From Skeletonema tropicum (lineage: Eukaryota > Bacillariophyta > Thalassiosirophyceae > Thalassiosirales > Thalassiosiraceae): a DNA stretch of 64,000 nt. The notes beneath the pieces are model-generated. The model was not told where the DNA came from, did no database searches, and saw only the letters and a program-made list of their open reading frames with translations. Made by a program: the position numbers and the translations under genes. The stretch spans positions 1,302,001 to 1,366,000 of the forward strand of contig CM074136.1 in the NCBI GenBank assembly GCA_037178625.1, in the 5' to 3' direction. This document shows positions 11,613 through 22,885 of this stretch, in pieces (position 1 is the stretch's first letter; each line of letters opens with the position of its first letter).

Positions 11613-14050
11613 ATGAGCTACCCCAAAGAAAACCCCAAACTCAAACATGATCTCCTCTGCCCATCCTCCATCATCGACTCCATTCTCCAGGATAGCACAA
11701 GTGGAGAAAATGTCACAGCCATAGAAACAATCGATGCGCTCTCATCTTCCGTCGTAAAATCCGCCATCCCCATGCCATCTCTACCCGCCGACATTCACAA
11801 ATTAGCCACTATATACACCTACAGTGATGCACCTACGAAGCCCAAACCATTGAGTAGTGCTCCTAGAATATGGAAATTGGTCAAGCGGGATCTGTTTGAT
11901 GCGTGCTGTGGTCCAGCCATCACATCAGATGATGCAACTAATGATAACAATAATTGGAGCGGTGGTGGTGATACAATCAACAACAATTACTTCAAAAATG
12001 CACAGTGGCAGTCAAACTCCCACAACACATTCACGGTACTGACCCCAAGTCCCAAAAGGATCTCAAAAATTCCAAATTATTCTTCAAATTCCTATCACAT
12101 CTCCACAACAACAAATTAGTGGCCATGACTGCGTGTGATTCCGCCGGGAGGATTGGATTCATTGTCCCTTTCTTGGAATTAGTCGAGGCGGGGCATTATG
12201 CTGCAGAGTTGTATTATGCACCCATGAAGGCGTTTATTCCGTGGTCTCGTGAGAATCATGCCAAGTCTCAACAACAACAGCAGAGTAATGTGGATGATGA
12301 TGAGCCTGAGACGTGGACTCCGCAATATACTCCTCCACCTATGGATGATGACGATCGGTATCATGAGGAAGAGAGGATGGAAACGTGGACTCCTCAGTAT
12401 AAACCTCCACCTGAGAGTGAATGTGGTGTTCCTCGTGGGTGGACTCCTCCACATGGGAATGGAAATATCATGGAGGAGGATGATACTGCAGCTTTGTTTA
12501 AACCACCTGGAACAGACGATGATACTGCGGAACTGTTTAAACCACCAGGAACAGAAGATGAGACGGCTGCTTTATTTAAGCCACCTGAATCATCAAATGA
12601 TAACGACGGATGGAATACAACTAATGATGGGTGGGACTTTAGTGGTGGATGGGATAATAATGACGCAGCCGGCAATAATAACGGTGCATCATCAAATGCT
12701 GGTAATGGAATTGGTGCGTGGACGTCAGTTCCCCAGCAGCAAGCAAACAATAACAATGATGTTAAAATGACAGAGGGGACATTCCACGCCAATGCCGGAG
12801 CAGCTGCCGCCGATGAATTCTACTCCCGTCTAACACGTAATTTGGACACTCGTGCCGATTCAAGGTTGTATCACATGCGTGCATTTAATGGTTGGGTGAA
12901 AGCAACTCAAATTGCGGAATTGGATCCAGATATTATTTCTCCTGGTAAGAAGAAACGAGCTCGAAGAGCACCGATGCGAGTGTTAGACTTGGCATGTGGC
13001 AAGGGTGGTGATCTTGGCAAGTGGACATTGCATCAACGTGGTGTGGAGAATTATGTTGGTGTGGATGTGGCACGTGGATCGCTCATTGATGCAGCTATTC
13101 GTGCACGTACCATGTCCAAACGTAATCGGTTGCGCAAGTGCACATTTACACTGGCGGATCTAGGAGAGGATGTTCCGGGGAGGAAACGTTCTGAAAATGC
13201 CAACAAGATGCAAAAGTTGTTAACGTGGACGATGCAAAATGAGACAAATGAGGAGAAGGAGGTCGATCCAAAGTTTGTCGCTTTGGAAGGTGGTGGTATA
13301 GCCGAGACTGATAAATTTGATGTCGTTAGTATCCAATTTGCAATCCATTACATGATGCAGACACGAAAACGTGCCCGGAGATTTTTCCACACGGTCAGTT
13401 CTCTACTAGAAATTGGTGGTAACTTGATCGCAACGACGATTGATGCAAGAGTTGTTATCGAGAAGTTAATGGCGCTCGGCTCGGACCTTCATTTCGATGA
13501 TATGGATCAACACGAGGAAGTAGACAAAGCTGAAAATGAAGAAATGCATCACAATGGCAATAAACGTAGAAAAGTCAACGATGAGGATGAAGTAACGGTC
13601 AAAGTTGGCAGCGGTGTGTGCAGATTGAAGTTTGATGCTTCTGTGGTACGAAACGTGTTTCAACCCTCGAACTCGCTTGAAGATATGTTTGGTCTTCAAT
13701 ACACATTCACTCTCGTGGAAGGGTCCGATCATGCTGCCGGCGTAGGAGAAGCAGTTGACCTGCCAGAGTGGTTGACTCCCTTACCTGCGTTGCAAGAATT
13801 GGCCGAAGAAGCAGGATTGCAAATGGAATACGCTTCGAATTTCCACAGCTTTTACCAAGAGAGGAAAGACCCGGCAAAATTCCCTGCAGCTCACAATGCT
13901 CTGTACAATATGAAAGTGCTGAATAGGAATGGCTCGATATCTGAGCAGGAGTGGGAAGTCAGTCGAATGTATGTTGCTGTGAAATTTCGAAAAGTGAGGG
14001 AGTCGACGATACAAATAAGTGATGAAGACATTGGAGAGGATGAGATGTGA
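11613..14050 (+). CDS. mRNA cap guanine-N7 methyltransferase
   Basis: The C-terminal half (about 12780-14050) carries the family signature: VLDLACGKGGDLGKW (SAM motif I) with YVGVDVARGSLIDAA after it. Then VVSIQFAIHYM and the end motif FHSFYQERKDP, as in Abd1/RNMT. It transfers methyl from SAM to N7 of the cap guanosine in the nucleus. The middle (about 12240-12780) is low complexity, with repeats ETWTPQYxPPP and ALFKPPGT(D/E)D. The N-terminal frame (from ATG 11613) and the main frame differ. The switch lies between 11972 and 12119, and no clear intron of normal size was found, so it is a short intron or an indel. The segment KLVAMTACDSAGRIGFIVPF after the switch looks like a conserved domain. 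Charged inserts lie between the methyltransferase motifs (for example near residue 500 of the main frame). Confidence 0.85.
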
Positions 14051-14119
14051 TGATTAACCCCAAGTCTGAAATAATGAACATGCACCTAAATAATATCTAC
14101 TTATTATTAGCTAAAGCAA

Positions 14120-15816
14120 TTATATATCTCCAACGCTGCTCAAGGCAGCATTCAACGCCGAATTTAGATCAGATATCAGGTCTACGCAACTCTCAACCCC
14201 AACAGAAAGCCTTATTAGCGTGTCGTCGATCCCTAGCTGCTTTCTTTGTTCGTCAGGCACTGAAGCGTGCGTCATTAGAGAGGGCGACTCTGCCAGTGAT
14301 TCAATGGCACCAAGAGATTCAGCTAATGCGAATACACGGAGCTATACTCAAATAGGAATTTCGTGTTATTATGAGTATGCATTTGCGCCTTGGCACAACA
14401 ATAAAAAGTTGAAACTATACAATGCGATGTGACTTACATTTTGAAGTAAGATAGCAGCCTGATCTCTACCTCCAATACAGTAGAAAGTTATCATTGCACC
14501 ATACCCATTCTGTTGACGTGTGGCAATGTCATGTTGTGGGTGAGACTTTAAACCAGGATAGACCACCTTCCTCACACCATCGTGTGTTTCCAAGAATAGA
14601 GCGATTGCATTTGCATTACTGATTCAAGAGATGAACAAAGGATGATTGACATATGAGTGATCAGCAATGGGAACAAAAACATTCTCATGATGAATTTACG
14701 CACCGAGAAGCTGCCTCCATTCTCAGATGCAAAGTCTTCAAACCTCTCAAAGCCAAGTAACAGTCAAATGGCGATGGAACTGCACCTACACCATTCTGAG
14801 TAAATCGCAGTTGCTTGTATATATGCTCTTCATTCGTACAGACGACACCCATCACAACATCTGAGTGACCATTTATATATTTGGTGACGGAGTGGACGAC
14901 TATATCAGCACCAAGCTCAGCTGGGTTCTGAAAGTATGGGCTACAAAAAGTATTATCCACTGCCAACAGAGCATTGTGCTCATGTGCCAATGCAGCAACA
15001 GAGCGAATACAAGTTACCTTCAAAGTAGGGTTAGTAGGCGTCTCTAACCAAAACAACTTTGTCTTTCCATCACCCGACTTTAGCTTCGATTGGACCTCAT
15101 CTTCATTGGCAAAATCTACAAAGTCGACATCAATTCCCATTCTTGGATTGACGATTTTGCGGAAGTAACGTTGCGTTCCTCCATAGACATCATCGATTGA
15201 CAAGACTTTCTCTCCGGGAGATAGAAGGTGGATTACTGCGGATGTGGCTGCACTACCAGATGAGAATGCAACGCTAGAAGTTGATGGGTTATAATATCTT
15301 AGTTGGTGTTCATGTCCCTGTATCATATTATCAGATAGGCAAACTAGTTGGCAAGTCCAACTCACCAGTATTTCGTCTTCTCGGCGGCCGCTACTGCACG
15401 TTCAAAGGCCCCTCTTGTCGGGTTACCTATGATATGATCATGGATTAATTGCGTCAGTTGAACATCACGAACACAAGCATTGATGAGAATCAATAAACAA
15501 CTCTACCTGTTCTGCTATACTCATACCCAAGTCCCCAGCTATTCGTATCATTTCTAGCCATCGGCTCTCCAGGTGTATTCTGACGAAACGTGGTCGCAAG
15601 GCTAATCGGAGGTACCACAGCTCCAGTCGGATTAGCATCATGATTCGAGGAATCTGAAGAATTAGTTGTTAATGGGTTGTCAATGTGGAGGTAAGTTGTG
15701 CCGGTTGAGTGGTAGATGTCAGCTGCAGCGATGGCATCAGCAACTGTTTGATCTACTGCTGATGGTGGAGCACCGTTGAGATGATGATGATGATGCTGCC
15801 CGTTGTCCATGATCAA
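14120..15816 (-). CDS. Cystathionine gamma-lyase/gamma-synthase family PLP enzyme
   Basis: Five exons join in frame: 15816-15507, 15426-15366, 15273-14704, 14618-14438 and 14341-14120 (447 residues, introns 80-96 nt, all GT-AG). Motifs follow the Cys/Met-metabolism PLP family: YEYSRTGNPTR across the first junction, FSSGSAATSA, DDVYGGTQRYF, LFWLETPTNPTLKV, AVDNTF, and the PLP-lysine segment VVHSVTKYINGHSD. The end is SLGAIESLAESPSLMTHAS and RLSVGVES. The enzymes act in transsulfuration between cysteine and homocysteine. PSPFDCYLALRGLKTLHLRM resembles gamma-lyases more than synthases, but direction cannot be fixed by eye. The N-terminus (about 60 residues, His-rich) is not an obvious plastid presequence, so a cytosolic location is likely. 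The gene appears intact. Confidence 0.9.
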
Positions 15817-16264
15817 TGAGATGATGATATATTAGTGAGCCTACTATGGAGAGATCCTTTCGCCGATGTAATGGGCAGAACTATGGTTGCTATTGACATA
15901 GAGCAATGAGAACAATGCAATCAACTGAGCGAGGCTCGGGTTCCCAGTTCCCATGCCATGACCGACCCATGATGAAGGAAGAGAGAAGGTGGTAGCGGTC
16001 GGTACTTGCACTAAGACACGCGTCTTTTTTCGCAATGTACCTTCGGATCTTCGTCTTTGATGTGATTGTGACTACATCATAACTGTCTACATCATAATCA
16101 TGTTTGTGGTGTTTGGCCGGTAAGATTTGGTGTTGTCAATAATAAGCTCTGCTATGCTGACGAAAGAGAAGGGCAGCCGAGACTCTAGGGTGTCTTTTTC
16201 TATCAATGTCTGACTATTTGCCTTCTGATTGATATGCACATATTATTTACTCTTCTATCTCGCT

Positions 16265-17022
16265 TTACGAAGACCTGGCGCAGGTAAATCAACTGTGTCT
16301 CAAGCAGCAGTTCGGCTACTTGGCACTGGAGATGGTAGTAAGGTGTGCACAGGCAAGCTTAGCGAATGTAGATGAATTTCTTTACATCTATCTTGATCTC
16401 GATGTGTGCGTACCACAGTGGATGAAGGTGAGTTTACATCATAATATTACTCCTATTGTCTATCTTATATTATATCTTTGTATTTTGTACAAAAGAAGAG
16501 TATTCAATGATCTTCCATCGTCTCTATCATATTAGGATAACTTTGCAAAAGGGATATACCCAACTCTAGCCGAAAGATCCTGATTTCATATCAACTGCAT
16601 GTGACTATGTATCTGATAAAATAAACTCTGCCCAGAATGAGAATCAATCTGACAATAAAGCTTTGGTATCAATCATCTCGTTCAGCTTTGTCAACACTGA
16701 CATGCGGATTGAGTTTAGGAAGAGATTTCCTGATTCAGAGTGGATACTAGTTGATACGAGTAAAGCGTTGGCAGAAGAGCGGATATTATCACGAGAAGAT
16801 CACTTTTACAAAGGCTCAGGTGGGATACAAAATAATGAAAAGGGTGATGACTCTATAGCAAAGGCAGTAGAGAGCAGTGATACTGCTGATGAAGACAACT
16901 CTGAGTGGGAATTTCAACCAGTAGACTATCCTCATGTGGTACTTGATGGGAATGATGAAGTTGCAACAAATGCAAAGAAGATTGTTGATGTCATTCAAAA
17001 TCAGTTGCTTAATAAAAAGTAG
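16265..17022 (+). pseudogene. P-loop kinase-like gene with frame breaks
   Basis: Coding-like blocks in order are: RRPGAGKSTVSQAAVRLLGT (a Walker A), DEFLYIYLDLDVCVPQWMK (16372-16427), DNFAKGIYPTLAE from 16536 after a clear 108-nt intron (16428-16535), then DPDFISTACDYV through KRFPDSEWILVDTSKALAEE and DYPHVVLDGNDEV to the stop at 17022. This resembles small P-loop kinases with a C-terminal HVVLDG-type segment; the substrate is unknown. Two joins are awkward. Blocks 1 and 2 need a 37-nt intron (16335-16371), short for this organism. Blocks 3 and 4 are out of frame by one base at about 16575. No ATG precedes the Walker A in frame, so a 5' exon is missing from my reading. It is either a decayed gene or one with an indel. 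Confidence 0.5.
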
Positions 17023-17280
17023 TTATTATGTACAAATTATTTCGGTTCCATCATGTGCTAGAGAGAAGACCAATTAAGAGCGGCCTACGCCTGAAAGTCC
17101 ATCTCTTGTGTGCTCCACATGGAAGATATTATTTGATATCCACAGAGTTCAACAAGTGTAAAGGCCATTGACTGTCATCAAAAGCTTATAATGATACTTT
17201 TAAACATTAGGTCAATCTGTCAATCTCAATAAAGATGATTCAAACTCTAATTCAACGAGGCTACACCCATGACATAAATC

Positions 17281-17637
17281 TCAATTCGTTCGAGAATTCT
17301 TGGCCGTCTTCACAACGGCCTCATGAACTTGTGCCCTAGTCACACGTCCTCCGTAATACCTACGGTTATTCAATCGATCAAATTCATTCTTGGCCGTGCC
17401 ATCGGTATGATCGTGAAAGTTCAAGTGCTTCACGGGGATAATGTTGCTATGCAAATAATGATGATGCCGTTGGTGGGGTTCGCTTTGAACAGGCTTTGAG
17501 TGATGAGCGGATGATGATGATTGCTGCCTTGTAGCAGATGCGGCAGCTTGCCTACAAGTGAGTATGGTTGTTAATGACAGTAAGAGGAAGATAACGATGC
17601 GGCATAGGTAGTTTGGCGAGGCGGATGTCATTGTCAT
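17281..17637 (-). CDS. Small secreted His-rich hypothetical protein
   Basis: A 118-residue single-exon frame. A hydrophobic signal sequence (IVIFLLLSLTTILTC, residues 14-28) is followed by a Ser/Gln/His-rich segment containing HQRHHHYLHS. A C-terminal part, RRYYGGRVTRAQVHEAVVKT, may be a small helix. I recognise no family. The His cluster could bind metal or be mere low complexity. Product secreted or in the ER; a plastid location is less likely because no Phe follows the hydrophobic core. Confidence 0.5.
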   Translation of the reverse strand: MTMTSASPNYLCRIVIFLLLSLTTILTCRQAAASATRQQSSSSAHHSKPVQSEPHQRHHHYLHSNIIPVKHLNFHDHTDGTAKNEFDRLNNRRYYGGRVTRAQVHEAVVKTAKNSRTN

Positions 17638-18241
17638 TACGAGGCTGCTTCAGAACAAAAAATAATGAGCGAGTAATCGTGGTTTTACCGGAAGCATTCG
17701 CTTTATAATTTTTGAGTGATGGCTTTTGTTCTTGCTTCGTCCGGAAGTTATTTCATCTGCGTATTCGTACGTGTTGTGTTAGATCCCACCTGGCGATAGA
17801 GAAGGAATCATCGTGTCTCGATCTCGCTCGCTGTTTCGTGTCAGCCGGGCGGGTTCTTTCTGTCACCAAAATTCAAAAATCATCTGCTTTTTTGTCCATC
17901 ACTTCCACTTTGGTCACAAGATCTTTGCAGTTGCATTGGAGTTGGAGAGGAGTTGATTGCAACTCCACCATAATACTTATTATCTTTGATGACAGTAGTG
18001 ACAATGAAGCGCCCTGCTATGCCCTAATCTCCTCCTGTGTTGGTTTCTTCTCTTCGTCGAGAGAGTCAGCTCGTTCTGCCCAGGCAGTGCCATCTCAAAA
18101 CCACCAACAACATTACGGCACGTCGCCCAATCAACGCCCGGTCATTTGTTAGTGACTCCGCCACTACAAGATCGCCAATCGATTACTCTTACGAGTCTCC
18201 GAGCAGCACAAAACTTTACAGCTCAACTACATTTTCACTGA
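17638..18241. other. Spacer / probable 5' region of the next gene
   Basis: Open frames at 17712-18152 and 18037-18261 exist, but neither shows a motif. The downstream gene lacks an in-frame ATG, so an upstream exon or 5' leader probably lies here; I could not fix its splice sites. Confidence 0.3.
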
Positions 18242-18801
18242 GCAGTAGCAGCGAGGACTGATGCGCAATCCACTCGATCGAAACTTCGACAAATCACCGG
18301 ATTCAGCCTCACTGCATTTCGAGCTACCATCCGTGGTATTACAGGAATTTCACTCTCTCAAGTTATTAGCAACACAATTCGAACCATTTTAGGAGTGCTG
18401 CGCCCTGGATTTCGATGGATTCTCCAACCATTGTTGATTGTATACTATGTGCCAATTTTGGTAGTGAGATATTATTTGATTGGTCCTTCTCAACAATATG
18501 TGGAAGACAGTCGAAAGGGACATGAAAAGTTGGTAGATGGTTGGAGAAAGGCTGTGGAAGCTGCTGAGAAGGCTCATGCGGATGGGTATTGGCCTGTTCA
18601 TTTAAATGGTGAGTTACTCATATTATATGCTGCATATGAGTTTATGAAGATTGAGCGCTGGTTACGAGATCTTTTATTCTAACGTTGACGTCTTATTCCG
18701 CAGACGACGGCACTATTGTTGCACAATTACCACCTGATCCAGCTGATGTATTCGATGTTACAGATGGAATCGAAAAGTCGGTTGCAGAGAACTTTTCTTG
18801 A
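18242..18801 (+). CDS. Small membrane-associated hypothetical protein (5' end unresolved)
   Basis: The frame opens at 18242 after a stop and reads ITGFSLTAFRATIRGITGIS, then WILQPLLIVYYVPILVVRYY (one hydrophobic segment), then charged helix EDSRKGHEKLVDGWRKAVEA. A 95-nt GT-AG intron (18609-18703) joins PVHLN to DDGTIVAQLPPDPADVFD, and the protein ends at 18801. The join keeps the frame, which supports the gene. No ATG occurs in this frame before the hydrophobic segment; the nearby ATG at 18262 is in another frame. The start is therefore in a missing upstream exon or lost by a frame break. No family recognised. Confidence 0.5.
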
Positions 18802-19309
18802 GGTTGAATTAATTCATGTGATCAAAGGTGGAGGTACGAGCAATAGGTGAATGTTTCTGTGTAAGAGAGAGGCTATAAATAGATACGTCAAGAGGGAGCT
18901 ATATAGAATTTGAAGTATCAGTTACCACATGCACTCCTGACAGGTGTGAATTGTTTGGGTGGATCTGGGCTTATGAAAAGGGTAATTAATCATGTACATA
19001 CAGCTAATATTTTAAGCATGCAATCCAACCTTGCAGCGAATAATCGCTCTGAAAACCTTCCTGAGGCTAAGTCTTCGGTATCTTGATCCCATGGAAGATG
19101 TTCGGGTATCGTGGATAGATGTTAGGAAGATTGTTTAGCAACACTTACATATTCTACATAATTGTACAGCCGTCAGGCAACAGGCAAATGAATGCCAATG
19201 CCGACCTGGACAGAAACTACGGACCAACAAAATGTCCCAGTCTTTCCGTCACCATTGACACGCACCTTCGCCCCTCGCCCCATCAAGTTTTGAAGGATGC
19301 GATACTTAG
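18802..19309. other. Spacer; nothing recognised
   Basis: Contains 3' flank of the preceding gene and 5' flank of the methyltransferase. No ORF with a motif, RNA gene or terminal repeat was seen. Confidence 0.4.
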
Positions 19310-20209
19310 ATGGAACCAAGGACCAAGCAACTCGCTTGCTCCATGGAATTGGAATTTGGAATCAATGGCAACATGACCACTCAAGTAGGAAAGGAAGTTC
19401 CGTGGGTAGACGCATGGGTTCGCTGGGAAAGAAATAATAATGACGATGGTGGCGCTGCTGATGACTGTAAAGACGATACGGTCGAAGAAGATGAAGAACT
19501 TCCGCCAGCAACAGAAAGCTACACATTTACTTACCCCAATCCAAGCTCTGACAGCGATATCGTACTCGAGCTAAAGGGTTTTCATGAAGATAGTGAACAA
19601 ATATGGAACTCAACAGGGCTGAAGTTGTGGAGATCTTCACACTACTTATGCCAATATCTCGTGAACGAAGAAGCCGAAGTGCTGGGAGATGAAAATAATA
19701 CAAATTTGCGAGTGTTGGAGGTAGGATCAGGACTGGGTAGATGTGGACTACTTGCACATTCTCTATCTCATGATAATGCAACAACGGTACTGACTGACGG
19801 CGATACCGATACACTGAAACAATTGAGGCATAATGTTTCGAAGAATACAAGTGCGGGTGATGACACAATTACATGTCAACAATTGCTATGGGGAGAACAG
19901 CACGCGAAGGACTACTTATCCCAACAATCAGATGAAAAGAAGCACTTTGATTTGATTCTCGGGTCAGATCTTATTTATGTGCAGTCAGTAATTCGGCCGC
20001 TGTTTGAGACGGTCAGAACATTACTTTGCACACATGAAAATGCGAAGTTCCTGATGGCACATTGCTCAAGGAGGGAAGGGAATGAAGTTGAGCTCTCTAT
20101 GGTGTTGGATGCTGCAAGAGAGGAAGGTTTTGAATACGATATCATGGTTGAGGATGATGATATATCTCTGTTTTCATTCAGAAGAGGAGGAGCAGAGAAA
20201 GAAACTTAG
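19310..20209 (+). CDS. METTL21/METTL23-type (Methyltransf_16) lysine methyltransferase-like protein
   Basis: A 299-residue single-exon protein. Residues about 60-130 hold a beta-rich lead segment (IVLELKGFHEDSEQIWNSTG) that often precedes the fold. The SAM motif is LRVLEVGSGLGRCGLLAHSL, then acidic motif II VLTDGDTDTL, then HFDLILGSDLIYVQSVIRPL. The FDLILGSDLIY block is characteristic of seven-beta-strand protein methyltransferases of the METTL21 group. They methylate lysines in chaperones, elongation factors or histones; the substrate here cannot be told. The length fits the family. No targeting peptide is visible, so the protein is probably cytosolic or nuclear. An acidic insert (DDGGAADDCKDDTVEEDEEL) precedes the domain. 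The start is the first ATG; a second in-frame ATG follows 11 codons later. Confidence 0.8.
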   Translation: MEPRTKQLACSMELEFGINGNMTTQVGKEVPWVDAWVRWERNNNDDGGAADDCKDDTVEEDEELPPATESYTFTYPNPSSDSDIVLELKGFHEDSEQIWNSTGLKLWRSSHYLCQYLVNEEAEVLGDENNTNLRVLEVGSGLGRCGLLAHSLSHDNATTVLTDGDTDTLKQLRHNVSKNTSAGDDTITCQQLLWGEQHAKDYLSQQSDEKKHFDLILGSDLIYVQSVIRPLFETVRTLLCTHENAKFLMAHCSRREGNEVELSMVLDAAREEGFEYDIMVEDDDISLFSFRRGGAEKET

Positions 20210-20719
20210 TACCGATGAAGCTCAATGTGGCTAAAAATCTAGATTATTGCCCTGATATAATCTTCTTGAACTTTAAAGGTTGTTATGTCATGATTTCATT
20301 ATCACATGAATGTCTTCATGATGCTTAGATATAAGAAGATGCAGTCTCTTTTCGTTGCACATTCTATCATTACATAAGTATGATGTACGAGTTGATCCAC
20401 CTTCATTTACTTTCTAGACTACATGCCTCTCTGTCATCAGAGGTATGGCCGATCTCCACTAACGTTAGCAGTATGCAATAAAGTCTTATGTATTGCAGCG
20501 ATTCTCCTTCTTCGTCGGTGAAAAGTACATGACACATAGAATTTGCTCACGAGAAGAAAGCTGAATACAAAATGAGACTGTAGTTCGTATCCGGTACCCG
20601 ATGACGTCGCTCGGTACTTATAATCTTTCATCCAACTTTCCAACTTATTCACCTCCGGATGGACAATCCATCAGCATGCAATCCACTTGTGTGATGGAAT
20701 CAACCCACCAGCAGCAAGT
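20210..20719. other. Spacer; nothing recognised
   Basis: A minus-strand open frame (20437-20652) shows no motif. ATGs at 20659 and 20676 precede the ABC gene in other frames and could act as short upstream ORFs. Confidence 0.35.
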
Positions 20720-22879
20720 ATGGGCAATGAATCCTTTAGTGACGGCGGAGGTGGCGGTAGTCAAGTAGTTCACGTGACAACCTCTCACCTAATTGCAACT
20801 GCATTTCCATTGCTTCTCATAGCAGCATTTGGCCATCATTTTGATTTAGGCATCGAAAATGGATTGACAGTCGGTATTGCGCGATCTTTCGTGCAGCTTA
20901 TGATATTAGGAATGATTTTGCAGCCGATATTTGTTCTCGGGATGGATATGTCTTGGGTAGTTTTTCTCTGTAAGTTAATTACGTTCGTGGTATGCTGCCC
21001 TGTATTCTCATATCTAATACTATCGTCCCATCCATCAATACACAGATGTCTTCGCAATGATTCTTATCGCCACACATGAGTCTCTCTCTAGACAAAGATA
21101 TCGCTACAAATACAGTTCGCTCGTGACCTTCCTCACAATTTTCACATCAATAAGTGCTGTAGGATCATTTGCATTCCTCCTCGTTATTCGACCAGAACCT
21201 TACTGGAACCCTCAATACGTGATACCTATTTGTGGTATGTTGGTAAGTGATAAAGAGAGATCGCATGAACTATGGCATACAAATATATATGACAATATGA
21301 TGTATACACTCACCTATATCCAAATGACGTGCGATGAAATCACCAGATGGGCAACTGTATTAATGGTGTATCACTAGCTGTGAAGACCTTTTCAACCCAG
21401 CTCAATGAGGGTGGTCAACGAGAGATTGAACTCTGCTTAAGTTTTGGGGCGACTGGTTGGGAAAGTGTGGAGAGGTTGGCAAAGGAAGCGATATCAACAG
21501 GAGTCACACCTATGATAAATTCACTGAATGTGATAGGCCTAATCTCTATCCCTGGCATGATGACAGGACAAATACTTGGTGGCAGTCCTGTCACTGAAGC
21601 TGCTCATTATCAAATCCTTATCATTTATTTGATATCCACATGCACATTTTTGACAATATTCATGAATATCTATGCAATGTATCGAGTTGCATTTGACACT
21701 GGTACCCACATGTTTCGAGTGGATCGCTTCGTAAAGGTTGAGAAGAAGAAACTCAGTCAATCCCAACGCTTCAAGATTGCTTGGGCTTTTGTGAAGATGT
21801 ATGCAAAGAAGGTATTGGGGTGGAGCTTTGGGACATTATGTTTGAAAGCTAGACTTTGCTTGAAGGCGAGCATGTGTTGCTTCAAGGTTTGTAGGAAACT
21901 TCGTCAACACTCTTACGAAGAGGTTTTAGATGTGGAGAGACAACCATTGTCGGATGATACTGGGATCGCAAGTCTGAAGTATGATTCGTCCTCCGCAAAT
22001 ACCGTGCAAATTCTCTCCAAAAGAGACACTGAAGCACCAGAATCTTCAGTTGTCTTTCGCATCAGCAACATTCAGTTTTCTGTACCTAAAAGCTTGGGTG
22101 AGAAGAAAGGATCAAGCGGTGAATTATCTTCTTCCGGTCACCCATCATCGATGCCACCATCACCAGTCATCGGCCATAATCAGTCAGAAACACTATTCAA
22201 AACACAATTAGAAAAGAAACGCATTCTTTGTACCAACCTTCATGCCACGTTGACGAAAGGAGAGATTGGGATCGTACGAGGTCCCAGTGGATCGGGGAAA
22301 TCAACGCTCATGCGAGTTTTAAGTGGCTTGACTGAAGCTGATTCTGGGGATGCATTTGTATCAGGCTTGGCTGATAATCTTTTGCTTTCAGATTGCAAAA
22401 ATGGTTCAACCCGAGAAGACATGGTGCGTTGGAGATCTGAAGTTCGGTATGTTACCCAATACAAAGTGGATATACCTGGTACCCCTCGCGACTTCATTGA
22501 TCGCATAAATAGATTTCGATCCTATTCTACCCATGTGGGCACGGATATGACACGTGCTACAATTGCATACCTTGAAGATTGGGGAATGGCGACGTCAATT
22601 ATTGACCCTGCTAGCTTAAAGTTGGAAAATGAGCATAATCCTTTCCTTGACAAAGAGTGGAAGTCTCTCTCTGGAGGAGAATCTCAACGAATGCTTCTTG
22701 CAATTGCTTTGTCGACAAAACCACGGATATTACTACTTGATGAGTGCACTTCTGGATTGGACATGAAGACGGAACAACGAGTGGAAAATAGCTTGATTGA
22801 CTATGTTAAAGGGTCTGGTGCAGCTATCCTATGGGTTACACACAGCGAAGACATTGCAAATAGGTTGTTGCTCAAGTAA
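20720..22879 (+). CDS. Fused FetB/ALS3-like permease and ABC ATPase
   Basis: Three exons: 20720-20969, 21046-21242 and 21347-22879 (introns 76 and 104 nt). The N-terminal half is a UPF0014/FetB permease: NGLTVGIARSFVQLMILGMI, then MILIATHESLSRQR, then GMLMGNCINGVSLA across the second junction, and IGLISIPGMMTGQILGG. A charged linker of about 150 residues with Ser-rich stretches follows. The C-terminal half is an ABC ATPase: Walker A GPSGSGKST, signature LSGGESQRM, Walker B ILLLDECTSGLD and the H-loop VTHSED. In bacteria FetA/FetB, and in plants STAR1/STAR2 (ALS3), are separate subunits tied to iron export or aluminium tolerance. Here both are in one chain, a half-transporter that would dimerise. 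The substrate is unknown. The start ATG is the first in frame. Confidence 0.85.
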
Positions 22880-22885
22880 ATAAAT

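Noticed and set aside
12394..12792. Long minus-strand open frames opposite the cap methyltransferase
   Set aside because: They mirror a low-complexity coding region (Pro/Asp/Trp repeats) on the plus strand and have no motifs.
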